Shown here in pieces: positions 35,776 to 44,691 of a stretch of 64,000 bases of DNA. Every line of letters starts with the position of its first letter. Position 1 is the stretch's first letter. The stretch comes from an uncultured Cytophagales bacterium (GTDB taxonomy: Bacteria > Bacteroidota > Bacteroidia > Cytophagales > Thermonemataceae), in NCBI GenBank assembly GCA_937911505.1, contig CALEMF010000018.1, positions 1 through 64,000 of the forward strand, in the 5' to 3' direction. A model generated the notes under the pieces. The model was not told the origin of the DNA. It ran no database searches and saw nothing but the letters and a program-made list of their open reading frames with translations. A program made the position numbers and the translations under genes.

Positions 35776-38700
35776 TCATTTGATAATCACCAGTCGTTGG
35801 GTGACGCTACGCTGGGAAGCATCTGTCAAGGAGCGTACTGTCACCCGATAAATGTATACACCGCTCTGCGTAGCATCATTTGAGGTAGCAGCTACGTCCC
35901 AGCGAATCTTGTCTAGCCGAGTAGGGCTATCATCAACAGTGGTACGGAGCGTTGTGACTGCTTGTCCCTGTAAAGTATAAATATCAATAGTGACTTCTAA
36001 GTGATCGCCAGGGCGGTTATGTTCAATCTGAAAATCAGTGTAGGTCTCAAAAGGGTTAGGATAGTTAAAAACTTCCTGTATCGCTAAGCTAGCTTCTTCA
36101 GCCACAATAAATGCTATCGTTTTTTCAGTAGGATTATTATACACATCCCAAGCTTCAAAAGTGAGGGTGTGTCGCCCATTTGGTAAATCTTTAAAAGGGT
36201 ATACCACTTGCCCTGACTGGTAAGTATCCAAGTCAGCCGTGTAATACTCATTTAATACAGCCTTATTATCTACACTATCATTAAGAAAAGCAGTGATAGA
36301 ATGCCCTATACCAATGTCTGAGATATTGATACCGTTTTCATCATAAAGTAAAGCCAACAGTGATGGATTCTCAGCTACTAAGCCTCCATCTCTAAAAGTA
36401 GTATCGTTGAGAAATAGCCGCACTTCTGGGGGCGTTACATCTTGTAAAAGCTGGCTAGCAGAACCGCCTACAATTAAATCACTCTTACCATTACCAGCAT
36501 CTAAGTAACGGGTATCACTGTAAGCATAAAGACTCACTTTTCCTTCGCCAAAAGCATAATTGATATTTTTAGGAGGAATAAAACTAAAGCTGAACTTACC
36601 TTCCTTGACCGTTACTTTCCCTTGAAAAAGCCGCGTTTCGCGTACATTAAAATCCATAGAGGCGGAGTTTTCTGTACCTATTGTACTTCTCTGACTGGCT
36701 TTATCGAACACAGCCACTTCCAAAATACCATTAAAATCTTCCATTCTCTGTGCGGCGCTATTACGCACCTCTCCAGCAAAAGTGATCTTCTCTAAGGCCT
36801 TGAGTGTGTCTTGTTCTACGCTGATATCCTTGCCGTTAATGTGGGTAATGGCAATTTCTTCTTCGGGATAGGCAAGTTGCATAGAGGGGTCACCTAAGAG
36901 GGCAAAATTACGATTGATGGAACCACTCAGACTATTATTTTTGGTGTAGCGCATAATATCTCCCAAACGAGGCCGTCCTTCTTCTTCCTCTAAAATAATT
37001 TCAAATATGCGTCTGTTCACTAAGAAGTTAGTACTAGAAAAAACAGGCCGTGTAGTAGTAATCAACGCGATAGCACCCCCAGTAGGGCTGAGCAACGCTA
37101 GCTCTGCCCCAGAGACTACAAAAGGCTCATCATAGCGCCCAAATTCGCAAGTAGCCGTAATGATAAGCGGTAAACGATCGTAGTTTTCCCAAGCAGTCAC
37201 TTGCTCACTTCGCAATAAAAACTCTTCTGTCCAACCTACCTCACCACCGTGCCCCGTATAGTTCAAGATTAAAGTGCCTTTTTCGACCGTACGATCTAGG
37301 AGATCTCTTGCTTCTGGTGCGCGTTGCCCACTAGGCGTTGTCTCTTGTTCGTAAGCATCCAAGAATATTTTTTTAAGGTTAAAATCTGTGTAGGTGTTGC
37401 GTACATTTTCGCCAATGTCATCCGCATCACGCTGGTGTTGGTTGGCGTCACCATCATCTGCTACAAAGGTGATACGATTGCGCCAATTACCCAGCGTAGC
37501 ACGATTCGTAGCGTAGTGGATAAGCTTATCTACCACTACTTTGGCCTCTGCTGCCGTTTTTACAGGTAGCCGTCCTACACCGATGTCAAGGGTATGGTCG
37601 AAAGCGGCATTGTTAGCGGTAGTTTCTTGCCATGTGCCCTCGTCTTCTTCAAGAAATCCGAAGTAATCATCGGAAGAATAGCTATAAATAGGATGAAGCG
37701 ACTCCCTAGACTCATAAATAGGAACAAAGTTGGTGTTGTTGTCAAGGCGATCTTTGTAGTCGAAAGAAGCATCACCAAAAAGTAATAAGTACTGAAAGGC
37801 AGCCGCGTCTCGATCGTATAACATTTTCGCAAAATTTCGTAGCGCACTTACATCTTGCCTACCCGAGGAAAACTCGTTGTAAATTTGAGAAAGTGGTACA
37901 ATGGCTACGCTCAGGCGATCGTGGGTGCGTCTCAAATCAGCCAACCTTTGTGCTTCTGTCAGGAATACTTCAGGTGCTATAATGAGTAGGTTGGGTGTGG
38001 CAAGTGCATGTAAATCTTGATTGGGAACAGCCTCTACAAAAGTAGGTGTACTAAAGGTAGCAGCGTCTTGTAATTGAAAAGTCACAAACTCTTTTAGGGT
38101 AGTAGTATTGGCGCCAAAGCGTAAATCACTCCCTGCCAGCTCATAGGCTTGTGCGCGAGGTTGTAATGGGTCTGTTATATCCCAAACGACGGTATTGTTA
38201 TTACCACCTGCGATGCGAAAGGTCGATACGGCTTGTTGTGTACTAGCCCAAGATCGAAAGAAAGTAGGTTGTTCATAAACACGCAGCGCTTTCTGAAAGA
38301 CCAAACGGATATAGTTGAGATAGCCTCTGTCAGCAACGCCACTTTTATTGAAGGTATAGGTAATATCGAGGTTGGGTAGCTCGGCTAATGTACTGGCCGT
38401 AAGTGAGTAAGTGTTAACAGCATCTGCACCCTTATCTGTGTAGGTAGCATCTATAATAGCAGGGACGTTTTGGGTTCCTACTGCTTGTCCATTGGCCTGT
38501 ATACTAAATTGTGTAGGTGAAAAACTTTGTGCTAGCACGGCCGAAGTAAGCAATATATCACTGCTAGGCAAGATACCTGTTAGAGAAAAGTTGAAGGTTT
38601 TTTGGGTGTCAAAAGAAAGATTATCTCCGTACCATTCTCGCCCTGAGCCACTACTTTGTTGCTGGTGTAACAAGTTAGTTTCATCTATCTCGTAGAATAG

Positions 38701-39216
38701 TCGCTCATCAAAAGTAGTTATTTCCTGTAAAGCTCCTGGTACAGAAGGCTGCGAAACGATGCGCTCTCCCACACTTCCACTTAGGGTAAGAAAGTAATAA
38801 TTATTATCGTCGTAAAGGTTTTTCTGATGGATGTAGCGCTGCTCGGTAACATCCGTCTGCCAGCTATCGGCTCCTTCTGCATAAAAGAGAAAGTACTCAG
38901 TAGTTTCCCACTGGGCATTGGTGTTGCCTTGAAACCAGATCGGAATTTCTGGTAGGTCGTCGGCTACATCGGCACTGTTCTCTTGTGGTAGCATACCACC
39001 TCTTGTGCCGTGTATTTTTAAGGTACGTGGATCAACCGTTTGTGGGTCAATCCCTATCTCATTAAGCAAGGCAGCATCGATGCGGTAAATTCCTGTTGAG
39101 GGAATAGCAAGCTTATACCAATTTCCTTGGCGCAGTACAGAGTTGTCGGCATACTGGGCGTAACTAAGGGCAGGCATTAATACAAGCCATAGTAAAAACA
39201 AACGTATCATAGTCAT
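35776..39216 (-). CDS. porU: Type IX secretion system sortase PorU
   Basis: A 1146-residue gingipain-family (C25) cysteine peptidase with a signal peptide (ending LSYAQ). The catalytic His is in NYTGHGGEVGW and the Cys in ITATCEFGRYDEP. PorU cuts the C-terminal sorting domain off T9SS cargo and joins the cargo to a lipopolysaccharide anchor at the cell surface. The protein itself ends in a type A sorting domain (NYPNPFETYTDF and the last strand SVTQRLVIIK), as PorU proteins do. It is followed by porV and preceded by a transglutaminase-like gene 44 bases away. Full length and intact. Confidence 0.94.
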   Translation of the reverse strand: MTMIRLFLLWLVLMPALSYAQYADNSVLRQGNWYKLAIPSTGIYRIDAALLNEIGIDPQTVDPRTLKIHGTRGGMLPQENSADVADDLPEIPIWFQGNTNAQWETTEYFLFYAEGADSWQTDVTEQRYIHQKNLYDDNNYYFLTLSGSVGERIVSQPSVPGALQEITTFDERLFYEIDETNLLHQQQSSGSGREWYGDNLSFDTQKTFNFSLTGILPSSDILLTSAVLAQSFSPTQFSIQANGQAVGTQNVPAIIDATYTDKGADAVNTYSLTASTLAELPNLDITYTFNKSGVADRGYLNYIRLVFQKALRVYEQPTFFRSWASTQQAVSTFRIAGGNNNTVVWDITDPLQPRAQAYELAGSDLRFGANTTTLKEFVTFQLQDAATFSTPTFVEAVPNQDLHALATPNLLIIAPEVFLTEAQRLADLRRTHDRLSVAIVPLSQIYNEFSSGRQDVSALRNFAKMLYDRDAAAFQYLLLFGDASFDYKDRLDNNTNFVPIYESRESLHPIYSYSSDDYFGFLEEDEGTWQETTANNAAFDHTLDIGVGRLPVKTAAEAKVVVDKLIHYATNRATLGNWRNRITFVADDGDANQHQRDADDIGENVRNTYTDFNLKKIFLDAYEQETTPSGQRAPEARDLLDRTVEKGTLILNYTGHGGEVGWTEEFLLRSEQVTAWENYDRLPLIITATCEFGRYDEPFVVSGAELALLSPTGGAIALITTTRPVFSSTNFLVNRRIFEIILEEEEGRPRLGDIMRYTKNNSLSGSINRNFALLGDPSMQLAYPEEEIAITHINGKDISVEQDTLKALEKITFAGEVRNSAAQRMEDFNGILEVAVFDKASQRSTIGTENSASMDFNVRETRLFQGKVTVKEGKFSFSFIPPKNINYAFGEGKVSLYAYSDTRYLDAGNGKSDLIVGGSASQLLQDVTPPEVRLFLNDTTFRDGGLVAENPSLLALLYDENGINISDIGIGHSITAFLNDSVDNKAVLNEYYTADLDTYQSGQVVYPFKDLPNGRHTLTFEAWDVYNNPTEKTIAFIVAEEASLAIQEVFNYPNPFETYTDFQIEHNRPGDHLEVTIDIYTLQGQAVTTLRTTVDDSPTRLDKIRWDVAATSNDATQSGVYIYRVTVRSLTDASQRSVTQRLVIIK

Positions 39217-39260
39217 AGCATCTATTAATCAGTTTTAGAAGACATATGTAAACTTGATAA

Positions 39261-40100
39261 CTAATCGTTTACTTCAAAAAGGCTTAAAAAGTGCTTTACT
39301 TCCAAGACCTTCTGGGTTTCTCCTAGCGTTTCAAAAGAGATGATGAGGTTGCGTAACAAGCGCACAATAATATCTCTGTTCGTACAGGGTGTGTAGAACC
39401 GATCGGAGGGCGTTAAGTTGATTTGCGCCAAGTAATTATCAATGTCTTCTTTTGTAAAGATGAGTCCTCTGTTAAAAGCGTTAATGTAAAACTGTACGTT
39501 TTCAGTCTGATAGGTAAGGATAAATAGATTGGGAAGGTTGACTCCAAAAATAGGGAGAGAGAGTTTCTGAGCGAGTAGAATGTAAAGTGCACAGAGGGAG
39601 AGAGGGTTTCCTTTTTTAGTTCTGAGTACTTCATTGAGCATACTATTCGCTGGGGAGTGGAAGTGCTTGGTATTGGCTACCAGCTTTACTTCATCGTAAA
39701 GGACATAATTGATCACCTTGATCTGATCGGAAGGATGCATATCTTCTTTAAAGAGCATCCAAATACGGTAGTAAATCTGATCTATTTCGCTCTGTAGTTG
39801 CTCTAAACTCAAATCAGGATATTGGTAAGTAGCTACTGCCCAGAGTCCTCTCAGCAGATCATCTTGATGTTCTTTCTTCCACTCATAAAGCTTCTTTTCT
39901 GTACTTTCTAATTGAAGGTTATGGATGAGGTCTTCGATACGATTTTGTACTTTAGGGTTCAAGCTATTTTCCCATTCATTTTCCAAAAAAGGAATAATAA
40001 CATCTCCCATAGAGAGAATTTTATCCTCGATGTGTGTACGTACTTCTGTGTCGTCGTCGTCTAGTAAAGACAAGAGTGCCTTAATCTCTTGGTGTCTCAT
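39261..40100 (-). CDS. Transglutaminase-like SirB1 family protein
   Basis: A 279-residue protein with HEAT-like N-terminal helices (about 1-60) and a SirB1/transglutaminase-like domain (about 85-270). The recognisable run is NSMLNEVLRTKKGNPLSLCALYILLA, followed by LPIFGVNLPNLFILTY. The cysteine of the true transglutaminase triad could be Cys in LSLCALY, but family members are often non-enzymatic. No signal peptide, so cytoplasmic. It lies 44 bases upstream of porU on the same strand and may be cotranscribed; a functional link is unproven. Confidence 0.78.
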   Translation of the reverse strand: MRHQEIKALLSLLDDDDTEVRTHIEDKILSMGDVIIPFLENEWENSLNPKVQNRIEDLIHNLQLESTEKKLYEWKKEHQDDLLRGLWAVATYQYPDLSLEQLQSEIDQIYYRIWMLFKEDMHPSDQIKVINYVLYDEVKLVANTKHFHSPANSMLNEVLRTKKGNPLSLCALYILLAQKLSLPIFGVNLPNLFILTYQTENVQFYINAFNRGLIFTKEDIDNYLAQINLTPSDRFYTPCTNRDIIVRLLRNLIISFETLGETQKVLEVKHFLSLFEVND

Positions 40101-40184
40101 CGTTTCTTGTATGGATTAACTACTATATGGCAACAAGATAGAAACCATTCCTGTTTCTCACACCTCCGAAAATATCCTACTTTT

Positions 40185-41207
40185 ATGAAAGTGCATCTGC
40201 TCGCCAAAAATTACCTAAAAGTTGTGTATCGTAAGATTTTTATCGTACTTTCTTTCCTCACTGCCCAACCTTTATACCAAGTGCATTATCAGGTTTTTGA
40301 TTTTGATACATTCGACGAGTCTCAGTACGCTTTTGCCTATGAACCTTTCTTGTTCAATCAGCAAGCCCACGCTGCCCTACAACCCAGCCAGCGTAAGTAT
40401 GTATTGGTAGGGATTCAAAAGGGGAAAATACAAGCTAGGATCAACCTTTTTGTAGAAGATAAAGTCGCTTATAGCCCTTTTTTAGGGACTTTTGGCTTCA
40501 TAGAGTGCAGTGAGCAACTCCCCTATGAAGCGCTTTACGAGTTCGTAGATGCGCTTGAAAACTTTTGTCATACGGAGGCTTTAGCAGTTATCGAGCTTAA
40601 GATGTATCCTGCTATTTATACCAGTATGAGTCCACTGCTATCACACATTCTGTGGCAAAAGCACTACCAAGTAGTAACCTCGGAGCTGAACCAACACTGG
40701 TATTTATCCCAGCCATTACCCTTACATATTTCTGCGCAGAGAAGGTTACGTAAATGTGAGCAAGCAGGGTTTCAATTTGCTCGCTGGGAGCAGCCTGACC
40801 TTTCAGAAGTATACCAGTTTGTGAAAGCGGCGAGAGAGAGAAAAAAATTCCCTATCTCACTCTCTCAAGAAAGTTTTGAAATACTTTTTGAGCGCTTTCC
40901 ACGACAGCATCAGGTATTTACAGTGCGAGACAAAGAAAAAATTATTGCTTTGACAGTAACCATTGCGGTAAATTCAAAAATTTTATATAACTTTTATCCG
41001 GCAGATCATGAAGATTATCTTAATTTCAGCCCTATGGTGATGCTTATGCAAGGTATAAAAGCCTACGCCACTGGGCAGCATTACGAGCTTTTAGACTTGG
41101 GCGTCTCCACAGAAAAAGGAACCCCCAACTTCGGGCTTTTACGATTTAAACAGAATTTAGGAAGTAGTTTATCTCTTAAATTGACTTACAACAAACACTT
41201 TAGTTAA
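40185..41207 (+). CDS. GNAT-like hypothetical protein
   Basis: About 340 residues. The arrangement of an N-terminal variable domain and a C-terminal half with FPISLSQESFEILFERFP, VFTVRDKEKIIALTVTI and LDLGVSTEKGTPNFGLLRFKQ resembles FemAB-like GNAT proteins that pair two acyltransferase folds, but the match is weak. Such proteins transfer amino acids or acyl groups in cell-wall or polysaccharide synthesis. The start is uncertain: ATG 40185 is used, with an open frame back to 40089 and possible later starts. Divergent from the transglutaminase-like gene; the next gene begins 13 bases downstream. Confidence 0.65.
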   Translation: MKVHLLAKNYLKVVYRKIFIVLSFLTAQPLYQVHYQVFDFDTFDESQYAFAYEPFLFNQQAHAALQPSQRKYVLVGIQKGKIQARINLFVEDKVAYSPFLGTFGFIECSEQLPYEALYEFVDALENFCHTEALAVIELKMYPAIYTSMSPLLSHILWQKHYQVVTSELNQHWYLSQPLPLHISAQRRLRKCEQAGFQFARWEQPDLSEVYQFVKAARERKKFPISLSQESFEILFERFPRQHQVFTVRDKEKIIALTVTIAVNSKILYNFYPADHEDYLNFSPMVMLMQGIKAYATGQHYELLDLGVSTEKGTPNFGLLRFKQNLGSSLSLKLTYNKHFS

Positions 41208-41220
41208 AATAACCTTATTT

Positions 41221-41880
41221 ATGAAAGTAACTGCTCGTGACTTTATTCAGATTTGGCAAGGTTTCATGGAAGACCTCGAAAAGAATAGTCAAGAAAAGTT
41301 GGAACAAGCCTATGTATCGAATGCCGACTGGAGTAAGCTCTTGTTGGGTGAGAAAAAGCCTGAGAGTAAAAATACGCCCTTAGCCGACTACATTCGTAGA
41401 AATCAGTATCGTGCTGCGCGCTACCACAAGGAATACAAAGGAATAGACTTGGTATTTGTACTTCAAGACAATTTTTCTCAAATATTTGCACTCTCCACAG
41501 GCAACAGCAAACAGGAAGACTTGGTAGATAAGAGAGCGTTTGTCCCTAAATTTATTGATATGCTCGTTGAGCACGAAACCGACATCAATAAGTGCTATGA
41601 AGAGATGCTACGCTTGGTAAATCATAAAGCCCGCTTAAAAGTACTGATTACCTACGACTGGGAAACTACTGAGCAAGACAGCTACAGCTATATGAAAAAT
41701 ACCATCGGCGAAAACTTTCATAAAATCATCCAGCAGGCCAACGAGCTTTTTCCTGAAAATCCTGAAACAGAGTATTTACTAGTAATTGGCTACAAGACCG
41801 ATGAAGGTAAAATCGCTTGGAATTTCTACATCTACCAAATCAGGGCGAATGTATTTTATACCAAGTACCAGCCTATTTAA
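41221..41880 (+). CDS. Hypothetical protein, 219 residues
   Basis: I recognise no family. It is cytoplasmic (no signal peptide or membrane segment), mixed alpha/beta by its pattern, with a lysine-rich first half and the C-terminal YLLVIGYKTDEGKIAWNFYI. It starts 13 bases after the GNAT-like gene and is probably in the same operon. It overlaps the convergent DUF5723 gene by 8 bases. Codon use matches its neighbours. Confidence 0.65.
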   Translation: MKVTARDFIQIWQGFMEDLEKNSQEKLEQAYVSNADWSKLLLGEKKPESKNTPLADYIRRNQYRAARYHKEYKGIDLVFVLQDNFSQIFALSTGNSKQEDLVDKRAFVPKFIDMLVEHETDINKCYEEMLRLVNHKARLKVLITYDWETTEQDSYSYMKNTIGENFHKIIQQANELFPENPETEYLLVIGYKTDEGKIAWNFYIYQIRANVFYTKYQPI

Positions 41881-43243
41881 AAATAGGTAAATGCAAGCCT
41901 GTATACAGATTAGTGCCTGTTACACTTCCTAGTCCTATAAGACCATTCAGGTGATCGGTGCCTATAATCCAGTAGCCAAGGCGTAAAGTAGTTCCTAGTC
42001 GGAAGTTACGATAGTTATCGGCTAGTGAGATGGGTAAAGCTACTTCGATCATTTTACGCTCATAACGAGGCGTAACACTGATGAGCGAGCCATAAACAGC
42101 CCCCAATACATCTTGGCTACGCAAATTTTGAATCCAAGTAAGACTCGCATAAATATGTGGCTGAATGCGATAATCGAAGGTGAAGTTAAGCGTAGTAGGA
42201 AGCGCTACCGTATAGTTGTCCTCAAAATCATCAAGATCTACATTGAACGCCGTAACCAAATTTTCAGGGTTCTCTAAATCTATCTCTTCAGGTTCCAAGC
42301 GGATATCTTGGTTAGCGAATTGATAGGCGCGTGTGCGGTCTCCGTTGTAGCGAATGCTTCCTATATCAGTGATGGCCAAGCCAATTCGAAAGAGGTAAGG
42401 CTCCACACGTGCTGCTTCGCCTAGGACTTCTTCGGCGGTTTCGTCATTATAGGTATAACTAAAGCCTATGTCAAGCCCTAGGCCATTCCCTAGTTGTCCA
42501 GAAAAAATATCTGAAGCGTTCACATCGGTATAGTCATCACTACTGTATGAGATGTTACCATTAAGCGTTGCCACTTGGAAAAAATCAGTAGTATCGGCAA
42601 AGCTAATATCTTGTTGTATACTAAAGTCTGAATCTTCTGAGCTTGCGTGAACCGATCCAAAGCCTGAGAGGTATTTTACGGTAATGCCGCCTTTCAGAAA
42701 GTGAGGTCCCTCGCGTAAGATTGTTCTGGCGTAAGTGGCGCTGTATTCTAAAAAGCCATTGCCATTAAAATTGAAGTCGGTGTCTTCGTAGTTTTGCCCA
42801 ATGAGGTCATCAAACTCTCCATCTTCTTTAATGAGTGAGTAAATACTTCTGCTTACATCATTGGCGTTGGCGATGACACGCCCTCTGATGCCGATAGCAA
42901 TACTGTTGTTGTCGTTAATCTGGTACATTGCGGCTGGACCCCTTATCTCCAAGTTTGTAACAAAATAATTCCCGTTAGGGCGCTCTTCTAGTTGTGTAAG
43001 ATCGAGGTCGTCTATGGCGCTAAATAAATTCTCCCCATTCCAACGGTAGTAGTTGTTACTGAGTTGGGCATCTATTTGTAGTACATTGACGTAGAGCTTA
43101 TGGGGTGACTGGGCAATACGTGCCGGGTTGAGGTACATCGCGTGTGTACCCGCAAAGTTACTATTGGTAACGCCTAACATATATTGGGCGTGGCTGGACA
43201 CATTGATCCAGAGAAGTAAGCAGATAGTTGTTGTAAATTTCAT
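41873..43243 (-). CDS. DUF5723 family outer membrane protein
   Basis: A 456-residue secreted protein with a signal peptide (ending SSHAQ) and a probable outer-membrane barrel. The mature start, QYMLGVTNSNFAGTHAMYLNP, with ARIAQSPHKLYVNVLQID, is typical of DUF5723, a Bacteroidota family related in layout to PorV and FadL-type barrels. Function unknown. The ATG at 43243 gives the signal peptide; an open frame upstream to 43321 overlaps the neighbouring gene and is discounted. It follows the DUF2911 gene by 37 bases and is likely in one operon with it. Confidence 0.8.
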   Translation of the reverse strand: MKFTTTICLLLWINVSSHAQYMLGVTNSNFAGTHAMYLNPARIAQSPHKLYVNVLQIDAQLSNNYYRWNGENLFSAIDDLDLTQLEERPNGNYFVTNLEIRGPAAMYQINDNNSIAIGIRGRVIANANDVSRSIYSLIKEDGEFDDLIGQNYEDTDFNFNGNGFLEYSATYARTILREGPHFLKGGITVKYLSGFGSVHASSEDSDFSIQQDISFADTTDFFQVATLNGNISYSSDDYTDVNASDIFSGQLGNGLGLDIGFSYTYNDETAEEVLGEAARVEPYLFRIGLAITDIGSIRYNGDRTRAYQFANQDIRLEPEEIDLENPENLVTAFNVDLDDFEDNYTVALPTTLNFTFDYRIQPHIYASLTWIQNLRSQDVLGAVYGSLISVTPRYERKMIEVALPISLADNYRNFRLGTTLRLGYWIIGTDHLNGLIGLGSVTGTNLYTGLHLPIFK

Positions 43244-43280
43244 TAAGGACAAAGGTTGAAAAAGGTTAAAACACATAAAG

Positions 43281-44327
43281 TTATTGTTCCAAATTATCAA
43301 TAAGTTCTTGTAAATTATCACGGTTAAATTCGTCAGGTGCTTGTTTGAGTGCTTTTTTGAAATACTTGACGGCTGTTTTACTATCGCCTAGTGCCATATG
43401 TCCTCTTCCCAATCCTACATTGACAGGCCAAGTATCAGGATGTCTTTCCGCATTGATTTGAAATACTTTGAGGGCTTGCTTCGGTTGGTCAGCTTCTATC
43501 AGCTCTCTACCGTAAGCATGCAAATCTCTTACAGTACCTACAGCAAGGGCTTGCTCAATTGATTTTTCTGCCTCTTTGGAACGGTCCAGCTTCTCAAGTA
43601 GCTTTGCTTGAGTAGAAAGATTAGTAAAGTTTTTTTGCCGACTCACTGACTCTTCGCACCAGCGAAGCGCTTCCTCTAAGTTTACTTCGTACTTTAAGCA
43701 ATAGGCAGCGGCAGAGTACCAGCCTACCCAAGAGAAGGCCGGTGTAGAGCGTAGTTCGTTACGCATACTCTCCAATACAATTTCGTCTACTGCTACAGTT
43801 ATCTCAAAGGCTCCTTGTAACTTAGCCCATTTGAGTGCAAGGCTAGTTGTCTTGCGGTTGACAGGGGTAAATTCAAATTCTAACCACTCCTTATGAGGAA
43901 TCGCTGTAGGCGTAACCTTAACCCTAAGGGCATCCTCTTTTTCTTTGTAAAAGAAGCTTCCCCAAGAAGTGGCATTATTAGAAAAAGCAATGATCCACTC
44001 TTCTTTGTCAGGAATGACATGAATACCGTAAGTCCCAGCAGGGATGGTCTTACCATTAATTTTCACTTCGTGGGTAAAAGAAATTGTAGTATTCTCGTCG
44101 GCACCCGCTCGCCAAGGAAAAGGCTCGCCTTCGTTATAAGGCACTAAACTTCCCCATACTTCTCTATCTTTCACGCCAGGTCGGCTGTAGCGCACGGTAA
44201 TGTCAGTAAGGCCAATGCGTTGGGTAACGGTAGCCAATGGACTTACAGAAGGAGTGGTAACAGGTGGAAACTGGGCTTGTACAAGTAGGCAACTGCTTGA
44301 TAGTAAGAGGAAGAGGAGGAATTTCAT
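43281..44327 (-). CDS. DUF2911 domain protein with TPR repeats
   Basis: A 348-residue secreted protein: a signal peptide (ending LLVQAQ), a DUF2911 domain (about 20-180; SPLATVTQRIGLTDITVRYS, VPYNEGEPFPWRAGADENT, KTIPAGTYGIHVIPD) and about three tetratricopeptide repeats to the end (for example PDTWPVNVGLGRGHMALGD). The DUF2911/TPR combination is common in Bacteroidota and its function is unknown; TPRs suggest protein binding in the periplasm. It is divergent from the trp operon across a 364-base gap holding the trp leader. Confidence 0.85.
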   Translation of the reverse strand: MKFLLFLLLSSSCLLVQAQFPPVTTPSVSPLATVTQRIGLTDITVRYSRPGVKDREVWGSLVPYNEGEPFPWRAGADENTTISFTHEVKINGKTIPAGTYGIHVIPDKEEWIIAFSNNATSWGSFFYKEKEDALRVKVTPTAIPHKEWLEFEFTPVNRKTTSLALKWAKLQGAFEITVAVDEIVLESMRNELRSTPAFSWVGWYSAAAYCLKYEVNLEEALRWCEESVSRQKNFTNLSTQAKLLEKLDRSKEAEKSIEQALAVGTVRDLHAYGRELIEADQPKQALKVFQINAERHPDTWPVNVGLGRGHMALGDSKTAVKYFKKALKQAPDEFNRDNLQELIDNLEQ

Positions 44328-44414
44328 AAAAGAATATGTTTTAACACAAGGAAAAAAACTCTAACAATAATACAATACTCTATTCGATTTTAGCTAAAAT
44401 ATTCGTAAAAAATC

Positions 44415-44445
44415 TTGCTTTTGTAAGGCGAAGCGGTTTTATTTG
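44415..44445 (+). promoter_or_regulatory. Candidate promoter of the trp operon
   Basis: TTG (44415-44417), a 20-base spacer and TTTATTTG (44438-44445) match TTTG-N20-TAnnTTTG at most defined bases; only the second base of the -7 box and the first of the -33 box are off. Transcription from near 44450 would yield a leader of about 240 bases that contains the trpL ORF and the attenuator. Confidence 0.42.
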
Positions 44446-44521
44446 CTCCAGATAACAATTAAACAACACTTTATAGACTAGAAGTATCTCTACAATTACG
44501 ATGGTATTAAGAAAGATATGT

Positions 44522-44578
44522 ATGCAAGCTTGGTGGTGGCCTCAGTTGGTAAACTGTGGACAGTACAGCTTCGTATAA
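44522..44578 (+). CDS. trpL: trp operon leader peptide with three tandem Trp codons
   Basis: An 18-codon ORF, MQAWWWPQLVNCGQYSFV, starting at ATG 44522 and ending with TAA at 44576-44578. Codons 4-6 (44531-44539) are TGG TGG TGG. Tryptophan is the rarest amino acid, so three in a row just upstream of trpE and before a terminator hairpin are the classic sign of a leader peptide for ribosome-mediated attenuation. A shortage of charged tRNA-Trp would stall the ribosome at these codons and allow readthrough into trpE. It is too short to be listed by usual gene finders. No other ORF competes for this region. Confidence 0.85.
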   Translation: MQAWWWPQLVNCGQYSFV

Positions 44579-44622
44579 TGATCTGAAAAGTATCTAAAGA
44601 AATAAAAGGCGGCTTACTGTTC
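44543..44622 (+). promoter_or_regulatory. Alternative leader RNA pairings (pause and antiterminator helices)
   Basis: Just after the Trp codons CAGTT-GGTA-AACTG (44543-44556) can form a 5-bp hairpin, and ACTG-TGGA-CAGT (44553-44564) a second, mutually exclusive one. The antiterminator candidate is GGACAGTA (44558-44565) pairing with TACTGTTC (44615-44622), 8 bp with one G-U. This would remove one arm and the loop of the terminator. A ribosome stalled at the Trp codons would melt the first hairpin and leave 44558-44565 free. One reaching the stop codon would cover it. These pairings were found by eye, not by a folding program. Confidence 0.6.
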
Positions 44623-44643
44623 ATAGTAAGCCGCCTTTTGTAT
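44604..44643 (+). terminator. trp attenuator terminator
   Basis: AAAAGGCGGCTTACT (44604-44618), a 6-base loop and AGTAAGCCGCCTTTT (44625-44639) form a perfect 15-bp GC-rich stem ending in T residues. It lies 26 bases after the trpL stop and 49 bases before trpE, so it must be conditional for the trp operon to be expressed. Its left arm and loop overlap the candidate antiterminator. Confidence 0.9.
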
Positions 44644-44691
44644 TAATTTTAAATAGCTTGGAAAAAGAGGATAAAAATAAATAACACAAAT

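Noticed and set aside
44512-44582. Alternative frame for the leader ORF starting at the ATG at 44518
   Set aside because: That frame gives a peptide with a single Trp and no relation to the hairpins, while the frame from 44522 has three tandem Trp codons.
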